A stretch of 40,685 bases of DNA from JBFLVQ01 sp040758525 (GTDB taxonomy: Bacteria > Acidobacteriota > Blastocatellia > Chloracidobacteriales > JADJPF01), in assembly GCA_040758525.1 (NCBI GenBank), contig JBFLVQ010000009.1, positions 1 to 40,685 on the forward strand. Reading direction: 5' to 3'. Of the stretch, positions 34,313 through 40,685 are shown one piece after another. The notes below the pieces were generated by a model, which was not told where the DNA came from, did no database searches, and worked only from the letters and a program-made list of their open reading frames with translations. The position numbers and the translations under genes were made by a program. Numbering within the stretch: the first letter of the stretch is position 1; each line of letters opens with the position of its first letter.

Positions 34313-34429
34313 CAAAGCCTGCCAATAGGCGTGTTTGCTCTCCAGCTTTAGTCATAGTCGTATTGCGAAACATCAACCAATAGGTTAGAGTAGGCCCGTT
34401 ACAGACGAAGGCACAACACCATTGAGCGG

Positions 34430-34692
34430 TACAGCCTTAAGAACTGTTCTGTAAAGGGTACTTTTTGGTTTTCAAAAAACCTTGCTGGAAAGAGCAAGGT
34501 GTTTCTGCTTGCTAGACAGGCGTAAGCCGGTAGAGCAGAGACGGGCAAGTGGCACCGCCCGAAGTATTGGCTGGTTACTACGAACTCAATGGGGTAGAAG
34601 CCAGGCTTCAATTACTCCGAGTTTCGCTTATCCATGAGTGCTTCTAAGATTCGCAAGAAGCCGTCGCAGCTTTAGCCCGCGCGGAGTGTCAC
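34430..34692 (+). ncRNA. Candidate orphan omegaRNA / right-end remnant of an IS200/IS605-type TnpB element
   Basis: The 3' end (34655-34692) reads AAGAAGCC, an imperfect hairpin (CCG, bulged T, CGC, A, GC; loop TTTA; GC, CC, GCG, CGG), then AGTGTCAC. From memory this is the form of the right end and guide-adjacent hairpin of many TnpB omegaRNAs (AAGCC...CTTTAGC...GGAGTGTCAC). The roughly 220 bases before it contain further complementary pieces (CTTGCT with AGCAAG near 34480, ACGGGC with GCCCG near 34540, CTGG with CCAGG around 34570-34600), as a structured RNA would. No tnpB or tnpA gene adjoins it, so it is either a deletion remnant or a stand-alone RNA. The 5' boundary is a guess. If functional, the guide would be the bases right after 34692. 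Confidence 0.38.
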
Positions 34693-34769
34693 AAGCAATC
34701 AAGGGTGTAATACCTTTGGTTTCTTGGACTATGTTCAATTTTCCATTGATTTGTAAGGAGAAGGGATTT

Positions 34770-35423
34770 ATGAGTAGTGTCCAACCTCAGACGGTTGTTT
34801 CTATGCCAAGAATCAATGACGAGGCTCCGGATTTTGAGGCTAAAACCACCCAGGGCAACGTCAAGCTTTCCGACTATCGCGGTAAATGGGTAGTGCTTTT
34901 CTCGCATCCCGCCGATTTTACTCCAGTCTGTACTACCGAGTTTATAGAGTTTGCCAAACGTACGCAGGAGTTTGAAAAACGCAATGTTCAGTTACTAGGC
35001 CTCTCGATTGATAGTGTTTATGCACATTTGGCTTGGATCCGCAATATTGAGGAGAAGTTCAACGTCAAAGTGAGCTTCCCCGTAATTGCCGACCTTAATA
35101 TGGGTGTGGCACAGAAATATGGCTTGATCCATCCCAACGCAAGCGAGACAGCTACGGTACGTGCCGTCTTCATTATTGATGACAAAGGCAAGGTGCGTGC
35201 GCTTGTCTACTATCCAATGTCATGTGGGCGTAATATTGATGAGATTCTACGTGCTCTAGATGCGCTCCAGACTGCTGACAAGAATGCTTGCGCCACTCCC
35301 GCCAACTGGGCTCCGGGTCAAGATGTTATTGTACCTGCGCCACAGACACAGGCTGATGCTGAGAAACGTATGCAATCCGATTTTGATGTTAAGGATTGGT
35401 ATTTCTCAAAGCGCAAACTCTAA
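34770..35423 (+). CDS. Peroxiredoxin (Prx6/archaeal AhpC-like type)
   Basis: The product has 217 residues that reduce hydrogen peroxide and organic peroxides. The peroxidatic Cys is Cys54 in HPADFTPVCTTEF, with the conserved Thr/Pro before it and the later Arg region. The C-terminal half (YYPMSCGRNIDEILRALDAL, then CATPANWAPGQDVI) is of the Prx6-type long form, with two further Cys that could resolve the sulfenic acid. I chose ATG 34770 because AAGGAG lies 9 bases upstream; an open frame from 34638 would begin inside the omegaRNA-like segment. It converges on the cysteine-dioxygenase-like gene. No peroxide regulator is adjacent. Confidence 0.92.
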   Translation: MSSVQPQTVVSMPRINDEAPDFEAKTTQGNVKLSDYRGKWVVLFSHPADFTPVCTTEFIEFAKRTQEFEKRNVQLLGLSIDSVYAHLAWIRNIEEKFNVKVSFPVIADLNMGVAQKYGLIHPNASETATVRAVFIIDDKGKVRALVYYPMSCGRNIDEILRALDALQTADKNACATPANWAPGQDVIVPAPQTQADAEKRMQSDFDVKDWYFSKRKL

Positions 35424-35431
35424 TTTTTACT

Positions 35432-35471
35432 CCACAGAGAGCACAGAGGCCCTCTTCTGTGTACTCTGTGG
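35432..35471. terminator. Large hairpin between convergent genes
   Basis: CCACAGAG (35432-35439) pairs with CTCTGTGG (35464-35471), and CACAGA (35442-35447) with TCTGTG (35456-35461), around an 8-nt loop with a 2x2 internal bulge. It fills the gap between the peroxiredoxin stop and the stop codon of the minus-strand gene. On the minus strand it is followed by GTAAAAATTA, and on the plus strand there is no T run. Confidence 0.55.
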
Positions 35472-36470
35472 TTATAGATTGCAAGATTCCAAAGATTGCC
35501 AGACCTCAGGCCGATAGATATATAGATAACGTAGTTTCATCCATTGTGCATTCTTATTACCAACTGTAAAGCACTTCATACGCTTCATAGGCGGTGCATA
35601 GAAGTGTATAGAGACAGCACGATCTTGCATTGATTGGTTAGCGACTTTGTGGATCTCGCCACCCTTGCTATAGATCACACCGCCAACACCGATCAACTGA
35701 GCATCAACCTCCTCAATTTCATCTGTGTCTGGTTCAATACGACGGTAATTAGTGCACATTATCTCGCCAGTATAGATCTTCTCTACACTGAAAGATTCGT
35801 CATGATCGTGAATAGGACTCATCTGTCCTTTGTCCCAGCACATTACTAGGATCTCGAAACGGTCATTCTTATAGAAGAGGTTGCGTGCATAGCTCTCTTC
35901 AGAGAAATTGAGACATTTCTCGATCTCTTCATGTCTGATATCTACACGTTGCATTAGATAGCTAACCGTCTCCATTGTTAATTCTGTATCTGGTAAACGG
36001 TTAAGATAATCTATACAACGTGTAAGACTGAATGAGCCACGATCGATCTCTTGTTTAGTAAGTAGGTCGGCAATGATACGAGTAGTAAATTCGACGATCT
36101 CACTACAAAAGCCCTTACGTGTACCACAGTTGAAATCAGGGAAACTGGCAATCAGTTCGGTGCAACGAGTTGTCTGGTACTTTTTACGGAATTCCTCTAT
36201 CACTTGTGCACAGATCTTTTCTGCCGAGGTACGACGGGCTTCTGCGTTAGGCGCCTTTACCGTAGCAAGTCCTGCTGCCATTGCTGCTGCGACTAGACAG
36301 GAGCAGGTCTCTTGTTGAGCACCTAGGCCACGCTCGAAGGCTAATGTAGCTTGTAACACTTCATCAGGACAATCGATCAGGCCATGATGCTTAAGTCCTT
36401 GCAGTAGGCTGTGTGCGGAATTGCTCTGCCCGGATAAATAGAGTCTCTTAGCGAGTTTATTCGCTTCCAT
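35472..36470 (-). CDS. Cysteine dioxygenase-like cupin with an N-terminal extension
   Basis: The product has 332 residues. The C-terminal half is a cysteine-dioxygenase-type cupin: SYARNLFY with the substrate Arg, then the iron ligands in PIHDHDESF (His221, His223) and EIHKVANQ (His274). Such enzymes oxidise cysteine (or 3-mercaptopropionate) to a sulfinate with iron and O2. The position of the mammalian Cys93, which crosslinks to Tyr157, is Ser here, so there is no cofactor crosslink, as in most bacterial forms. The first roughly 145 residues, with a Cys-rich piece (ETCSCL) and helices, are extra compared with ordinary 200-residue enzymes and are not recognised. AAGGA lies upstream; a GTG directly before the ATG is an alternative start. 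Confidence 0.78.
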   Translation of the reverse strand: MEANKLAKRLYLSGQSNSAHSLLQGLKHHGLIDCPDEVLQATLAFERGLGAQQETCSCLVAAAMAAGLATVKAPNAEARRTSAEKICAQVIEEFRKKYQTTRCTELIASFPDFNCGTRKGFCSEIVEFTTRIIADLLTKQEIDRGSFSLTRCIDYLNRLPDTELTMETVSYLMQRVDIRHEEIEKCLNFSEESYARNLFYKNDRFEILVMCWDKGQMSPIHDHDESFSVEKIYTGEIMCTNYRRIEPDTDEIEEVDAQLIGVGGVIYSKGGEIHKVANQSMQDRAVSIHFYAPPMKRMKCFTVGNKNAQWMKLRYLYIYRPEVWQSLESCNL

Positions 36471-36585
36471 CACTAAATTTCCTTAAATAAGAAATTAGGG
36501 GTGGTTAATTATAATACGTTTTCTGTCTTAGGTGACAAGTAAGTGGGGGAATAAAATTTTTTTCTAGATCTATTCGCCGGGACAG

Positions 36586-38202
36586 TTAAAAACCGATCGT
36601 CTCTTGGTACTGTCCAAAAACCTTAGCAAGCCGTGCAGAGATCTCTCCTACCGTAGCATAACTCTCTACTGCGCGTATAATATGTGGCATTAGATTCTCA
36701 TCTGTGCGGGCAGTACGTTCAATTGCCTCTAGAGCACGATCAACAGCTTGCTGGTCACGCTCCTTACGCAGTTGTTGTAGCGCTGCGACCTGTGCTAATT
36801 CGACAGCAGGATCGATACGTAATGTAGGGATAGTAGACTCCTCTTTGATGGTAAACTTATTTACTCCAACAATCACTTCCTTGTTGGTCTCTATGGCACG
36901 TTGATAGCGATAAGCAGCCTCCTGGATTTCACGTTGTATCCAACCAGTCTCGATTGCTGTAAGCACACCACCCAGTGCATCAATCTTATCAATATAAGCT
37001 CTTGCCTGCTGCTCAATCTGATTGGTTAAATATTCAATAGCATAAGAACCACCAAACAGGTCGGCGCTATCAGCAACTCCAGACTCATAGGCGATCACCT
37101 GTTGTGTACGCAGGGCTACACGGGCAGCTTCTTCTGTGGGTAGACTGAGCGCCTCGTCACGCGAATTGGTATGTAATGATTGTGCTCCACCGAGCACTGC
37201 GGCAAGCGCTTGAATGGTTACACGTACAACATTAACCTCAGGCTGCTGAGCAGTTAGTGTACTACCAGCAGTCTGAGCATGAAAACGTAGTGTTAGTGAA
37301 CGCTCATCCTGAGCGCCAAAACGATCTTTCATAATATTGGCCCATAGACGGCGTGCAGCACGAAACTTTGCCACCTCTTCAATAAAATTATTATGCGCAT
37401 TAAAGAAGAAACTGAGCCTGGGCGCAAAGCTATCTACCGCCAGTCCGGCATTAAGTGCGGCTTGCACATAACAGATTGCATTGGCAAGGGTGAAGGCAAC
37501 CTCTTGAACCGCAGTCGCGCCTGCCTCACGTATATGGTAGCCGGAGATCGAGATAGTATTCCAGTTTGGCATCTCGCGTGAGCAGTAGGCAAAAATATCG
37601 GTAACGATGCGTAGCGAGGTCTTAGGTGGATAGATGTAAGTGCCGCGTGCAACATACTCCTTTAAGATATCGTTTTGCACCGTGCCACTCAACTTGTCTA
37701 GCGCTACCCCCTGTTTCTTGGCTACAGCAATATAGAGTGCTAGCAGAATCGCAGCAGTGGAATTGATTGTCATTGAGGTAGAGACCTGATCGAGGGGAAT
37801 ATTGTCGAAGAGGATCTCCATATCACGCAATGAATCGATAGCAACACCGACTTTACCGACCTCGCCAAGCGCCAACTCATGATCAGAGTCGAGTCCAATC
37901 TGTGTAGGTAGATCAAAAGCGATCGATAAACCGGTGGTGCCATTCTCAAGTAGGTATTTATAACGCTGATTTGACTCGCGTGCCGTACCAAAGCCAGCAT
38001 ACTGGCGCATTGTCCAGAGGCGTCCACGGTACATATTGGGATAGATACCACGTGTGTAGGGGAATTGGCCAGGCTCAGAGAGATCTAATCCACCTTCAGT
38101 ATCAACCGAATCTTCCGGCAGAAATACTGGCTTTAGTTCGGTTCCTGAGGTGGTTTCGAACTTCTCTTTGCGCTCCTTAAATTGCTTATTTGCACTGGTC
38201 AT
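36586..38202 (-). CDS. Methylmalonyl-CoA mutase, catalytic (alpha) subunit
   Basis: The product has 538 residues forming the TIM-barrel catalytic part of a B12-dependent acyl-CoA mutase, which interconverts methylmalonyl-CoA and succinyl-CoA. The family blocks YPNMYRGRLWTMRQYAGFG, NGTTGLSIAFDLPTQIGLDS and SISGYHIREAGATAVQE are present. Tyr in MRQYAGF and Arg in TSLRIVTDIF agree with methylmalonyl rather than isobutyryl specificity. The C-terminal cobalamin-binding domain is absent, so a separate small subunit must be made elsewhere, as in two-part mutases. Its ATG overlaps the stop of the GT-C gene (ATGA), with GGAGG just before, so it is translated in coupling with that gene. No epimerase or MeaB-type chaperone gene is in the window. 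Confidence 0.93.
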   Translation of the reverse strand: MTSANKQFKERKEKFETTSGTELKPVFLPEDSVDTEGGLDLSEPGQFPYTRGIYPNMYRGRLWTMRQYAGFGTARESNQRYKYLLENGTTGLSIAFDLPTQIGLDSDHELALGEVGKVGVAIDSLRDMEILFDNIPLDQVSTSMTINSTAAILLALYIAVAKKQGVALDKLSGTVQNDILKEYVARGTYIYPPKTSLRIVTDIFAYCSREMPNWNTISISGYHIREAGATAVQEVAFTLANAICYVQAALNAGLAVDSFAPRLSFFFNAHNNFIEEVAKFRAARRLWANIMKDRFGAQDERSLTLRFHAQTAGSTLTAQQPEVNVVRVTIQALAAVLGGAQSLHTNSRDEALSLPTEEAARVALRTQQVIAYESGVADSADLFGGSYAIEYLTNQIEQQARAYIDKIDALGGVLTAIETGWIQREIQEAAYRYQRAIETNKEVIVGVNKFTIKEESTIPTLRIDPAVELAQVAALQQLRKERDQQAVDRALEAIERTARTDENLMPHIIRAVESYATVGEISARLAKVFGQYQETIGF

Positions 38203-39503
38203 ATAGCCTCCTGGACGGCAACACGCCGGGATTTAATTATAAGCTCATAGCTAAGCAGAAGGAAGAAAGGTAAGTATTCTAGGGTACGTATCAAGGGAGA
38301 GTCGTACCATTGCCCATACTGGTGAAAATCGACCAGCACCCAGTAGGAAATTTGAGAAAGCGCCAACAGTAATAGGAAAGCCCTGGATGGCACCATTACA
38401 AGCAGTGGCAGCAGCCAGCTTAAGTACCAAGGATAGATAGTAGGAAAGAACAGATAAACCCCTGCCAATGTCCAGAATGTTGTTATGATAAAGTTGCGTG
38501 AAAGCAGCGCAATAGTCGCTGTCCAGATCATTATTGCGATATAACAGAGATAATGTGCACGCTGGTAGTCATCTGTTAGCATCCATACAATGGCAAAGAG
38601 GGAACTGTTAAAAGACCAGTATTGCAAGTAAGTGCCAAAAGATTTGAGTACGCTTAGACCTACTGTGAGGAAAGGAAGATAGACAGTGATAATTGCCAGC
38701 GCGAAGATCAGGCCAAAGTAGCAGGTCTTCTTTACACCAAGCTGGCGTGCAACTAATGGTAGAAAGATAAGAGGTAGCCATTTCACTAACACTGCGCCGG
38801 CTAGTGCCAACGCTGCACGATATGGCCGCTCGTCAACCATACAGTGGAGAAAAAGTACCAGAAATGGGATACCAAGCACATCGACATGACCGCTAATAAA
38901 AAATTCCAGAATTGGTAGTGGACACCAAAGATAGATGATAGCGTCTGTGATAGGACGGCCAGTACGTATAAGCAGCCGCACAAGCAGCCCGCCTGTTACC
39001 AACTCGGCTATCAGAGCAAGTAGCTTAAAACCGATCAGCGAGCCATTACCGATAAAATAGGCAATCAGAAACCCTATTTGTGCAAGTGGTGGATAGATCG
39101 TTGGCAGGTAGGGATGATTGATGAAGGGATAGATCTCATTATCACGTAGTGGTATCAGTTCGCTAGCTGTTGGCGCATAACGATAAGGGTTTATTGCTGC
39201 TGCTAACACACGCCCATCCCAGATATAACGGTAGATGTCGTCAGAAGTAAAAGGTGGCAATGCAATTAGGGTAAGGCGAAAGAGCAGACCAGCTAAGAAA
39301 ATAACAGCAGTAAGTTGATTTGTATTAATGTTTGTAGAGCGCTTAATGAGAATAAGCGCCAAGATGTATAGGACAAAGCAGCCGCTTGCTGTGGCGATAT
39401 ATTTACCATAGAGCAAAGCCGGAGCAACAGGAAAAATATAGAGCGAAACATAGAGCAGTTCGCTCAAACCAGCTAGTATAATCAGTTTTCTTATTGGCCT
39501 CAT
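38199..39503 (-). CDS. GT-C-type integral-membrane glycosyltransferase
   Basis: The product has 434 residues with about ten membrane helices. A luminal/periplasmic loop after the second or third helix holds FTSDDIYRYIWDGRVLAAAI and NPYRYAP, a pattern of GT-C mannosyl/hexosyl transferases (DUF2029/GT87-like) that use polyprenyl-phosphate sugars. The acidic DD is the likely catalytic site. The start overlaps the stop of the GT2 gene by four bases (ATGA), and its own stop overlaps the mutase start in the same way. A GT2 synthase making polyprenyl-phosphate-sugar and a GT-C enzyme using it would fit together. The product could be a glycolipid or glycoprotein. Confidence 0.75.
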   Translation of the reverse strand: MRPIRKLIILAGLSELLYVSLYIFPVAPALLYGKYIATASGCFVLYILALILIKRSTNINTNQLTAVIFLAGLLFRLTLIALPPFTSDDIYRYIWDGRVLAAAINPYRYAPTASELIPLRDNEIYPFINHPYLPTIYPPLAQIGFLIAYFIGNGSLIGFKLLALIAELVTGGLLVRLLIRTGRPITDAIIYLWCPLPILEFFISGHVDVLGIPFLVLFLHCMVDERPYRAALALAGAVLVKWLPLIFLPLVARQLGVKKTCYFGLIFALAIITVYLPFLTVGLSVLKSFGTYLQYWSFNSSLFAIVWMLTDDYQRAHYLCYIAIMIWTATIALLSRNFIITTFWTLAGVYLFFPTIYPWYLSWLLPLLVMVPSRAFLLLLALSQISYWVLVDFHQYGQWYDSPLIRTLEYLPFFLLLSYELIIKSRRVAVQEAI

Positions 39504-40249
39504 TGATGATCATTAGAAAGGTTGGGAGTGATGCCATATTTAGCGATCAAGTAGAGGATCTTGACGCCTGCTTTCATACTACCGCTGAGTGTGCCACTCA
39601 CTTTAGATTTGCCAATACGGCGCCGATAACGCACCGGCACTTCCTCAATACGCAATTGGTGCTTGAGTGCTTTAATCTGCATCTCCACCGTCCAACCAAA
39701 ATTGGCATCACACATACGTAGTTCCTGTAGCTTATCAGCCTGAATCGCCCGAAATGGTCCTAGGTCGGTGTAGTTAAAGCCCCAGATCAGTTTAATCAAT
39801 CGGGTTGCCAGCCAATTGCCGAAGATCTGTTGTGGTGTAAGAGCACCCTGCTCACGTTCGCCACGTGCTCGCGAACCTATCACCATATCGGCTCGTCCTG
39901 CCATTATCGGCTCGACGATCATTGCCAAATCTTCTGGATAGTCGCTGTAATCCCCATCAAGAAAGGCAATAATATCGGTATCGGGCTTTACTTGGCAGAG
40001 TGCGCGTAGGCAGGCGGCACCATAGCCACGTAGAGGCTCAATGACAACTTCTGCGCCATGCTCGCGCGCCACTTCTGCGGTGCGATCCGTACTACCATTG
40101 TCAGCAACAATAACTTGATCGACCAATCCCTTCGGCAATTCATTGAGCACACGTCCAATCGACTGTTCTTCATTGAGCGCAGGGATCACAATAGCGATCT
40201 TCGGCTTGCGCCCCTGTGCCACCTGTTTTTGTACAGCAGAATTGCTCAT
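39500..40249 (-). CDS. GT2 glycosyltransferase, dolichyl/polyprenyl-phosphate mannose synthase-like
   Basis: The product has 249 residues. The GT-A fold signature is clear: IAIVIPALNEEQSIGRVL, VADNGSTDRTAEVA, the metal-binding FLDGDYSDYP and MVIGSRARGERE. The later FGWTVEMQIKAL and VPVRYRRRIGKSKVSGT blocks are typical of DPM1-like and related GT2 enzymes that load a sugar onto a polyprenyl phosphate. No membrane anchor is obvious except a hydrophobic stretch near the C-terminus (VKILYLIAKYGI). I chose ATG 40249; a GTG six bases further up (40255) is possible, and neither has a visible ribosome site. Its TGA overlaps the ATG of the GT-C gene, giving coupled translation. Confidence 0.85.
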   Translation of the reverse strand: MSNSAVQKQVAQGRKPKIAIVIPALNEEQSIGRVLNELPKGLVDQVIVADNGSTDRTAEVAREHGAEVVIEPLRGYGAACLRALCQVKPDTDIIAFLDGDYSDYPEDLAMIVEPIMAGRADMVIGSRARGEREQGALTPQQIFGNWLATRLIKLIWGFNYTDLGPFRAIQADKLQELRMCDANFGWTVEMQIKALKHQLRIEEVPVRYRRRIGKSKVSGTLSGSMKAGVKILYLIAKYGITPNLSNDHQ

Positions 40250-40373
40250 ACACACGATTCGTTTACTGATTTGATTATGAAGCGGAGATTATAAGATTGG
40301 AATTCCATCAAATGCAACCATTGCAAGAGTCTGAGCAATGGCTGAAGGCGCGTCATAAAGGAATGATTATGAG

Positions 40374-40628
40374 TTAGTCTTTAGAGATTCTCACGGCAAT
40401 AAAATGTCTCTTTATCAATAGATCTAAAGCTTCCTGAACTAAATCAGATATCTCTACACGCTGCCCACTGCTTTGCTGTCTTGCTATTTGCAATGATTCA
40501 AGTGCAAAGGCTTGGCCTTCCCGTATATATACGGTTATCTCAACTAGTGATGAAGGATCTTGCTCTGCCGTCAATTTCATTAGAGATTTTTCGCCGCTAT
40601 TTTTGTCAATGATATCATTTTCAGACAT
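40374..40628 (-). CDS. Small protein, possibly ribbon-helix-helix DNA-binding
   Basis: The product has 84 residues. After a polar N-terminus of about 28 residues comes a segment, VEITVYIREGQAFALESLQI, followed by VEISDLVQEALDLLIKR. A strand followed by two helices is the layout of ribbon-helix-helix regulators and antitoxins. The fit is loose and I would not name a family. A Shine-Dalgarno (GAGAGG) precedes the ATG at 40628. About 120 bases separate it from the GT2 gene; no toxin gene adjoins it inside the window. Confidence 0.55.
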   Translation of the reverse strand: MSENDIIDKNSGEKSLMKLTAEQDPSSLVEITVYIREGQAFALESLQIARQQSSGQRVEISDLVQEALDLLIKRHFIAVRISKD

Positions 40629-40685
40629 TTTAATATTCCTCTCTATTGATTATTTTCCCAATCCTTATTGCTACTTTAGTGTAAT

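Larger units (their letters stand above)
34235..34769 (+). other. 535-bp intergenic region before the peroxiredoxin gene
   Basis: No protein gene is supported. From left to right it holds an imperfect terminator-like hairpin at 34263-34312, then a long segment rich in short inverted repeats from about 34430, then a right-end-like hairpin of TnpB-type elements at 34655-34692, then the leader of the peroxiredoxin gene. A minus-strand open frame of 70 codons at 34399-34611 and open frames on the plus strand look accidental. Confidence 0.5.

Noticed and set aside
34399..34611. A 70-codon minus-strand open frame in the spacer before the peroxiredoxin gene
   Set aside because: It is antisense to the structured omegaRNA-like segment and has no ribosome site; it is better explained as accidental.
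1..40685. tRNA, rRNA, CRISPR arrays and complete insertion sequences
   Set aside because: I looked for cloverleaf 3' arms, regularly spaced repeats and transposase motifs by eye and saw none; a covariance search could still find a divergent RNA.

Overview
The window looks like a stretch of bacterial chromosome, roughly mid-forties percent GC by eye, with about 31 protein genes, short spacers and several operons. The mix of parts suggests Acidobacteriota, perhaps a Blastocatellia-like lineage. These parts are two PATAN/DUF4388 proteins (one fused to a J domain, one to FHA and cyclic-nucleotide-type domains), a secreted TrbI/VirB10-like protein, a TPR metallopeptidase, Hfq with an Arg/Pro/Gly tail, and a diderm outer-membrane FadL-like barrel. 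The taxonomic guess is inference only; nothing in the window names the organism. I see no tRNA, rRNA, CRISPR array, prophage or complete insertion sequence.

Layout. 1-3430 (+): the 3' part of nuoB, a strong terminator, a MidA/NDUFAF7-type methyltransferase, and a PATAN-J-domain protein. 3451-5346 (-): an operon of a tandem cNMP-binding-domain protein, a zinc-ribbon protein of unknown function, and Hfq. 5464-7023 (-): an acyl-CoA synthetase, divergent from a (+) pyrimidine/hydantoin catabolism operon (dihydropyrimidinase, NCS1 permease, beta-ureidopropionase; 7254-11036). 11201-12526 (+): a FadL-like outer-membrane protein with a good promoter and terminator. 13215-19683 (+): a TPR protein with a lethal-factor-like metallopeptidase domain, then a zinc-ribbon/FHA protein and a very long PP2C phosphatase. 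19680-25353 (-): a PAP2 phosphatase and a four-gene minor-pilin operon (FimU-, PilV-, PilW- and PilX-like). 25651-30911 (-): a FHA/cNMP/PATAN protein, intein-containing dnaB, and alr. 31068-35423: mixed small genes, including an ApaH/PrpE-like phosphoesterase, the TrbI-like secreted protein and a peroxiredoxin. 35472-40628 (-): a cysteine-dioxygenase-like protein, a translationally coupled set (GT2 glycosyltransferase, GT-C membrane glycosyltransferase, methylmalonyl-CoA mutase catalytic subunit), and a small possible DNA-binding protein.

The genes do not form one pathway. The recurring theme is signalling by phosphothreonine and nucleotides: two FHA proteins, one PP2C phosphatase, three cyclic-nucleotide-type domains in two proteins, and two PATAN proteins, but no kinase or cyclase in the window.

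The most unusual items are: (a) a 429-residue intein in DnaB with an apparently intact LAGLIDADG endonuclease; (b) a roughly 250-base intergenic segment before the peroxiredoxin gene that ends like the right end / omegaRNA of IS200/IS605-type TnpB elements, with no tnpB beside it; (c) a bacterial chromosomal protein with the HExxH plus YxxxNExE signature of anthrax lethal factor behind a TPR domain; (d) an Hfq with a long Arg/Pro/Gly tail and Gln in place of the usual His in its YKHAIST motif; (e) a mutase start codon overlapping the stop codon of a glycosyltransferase gene.
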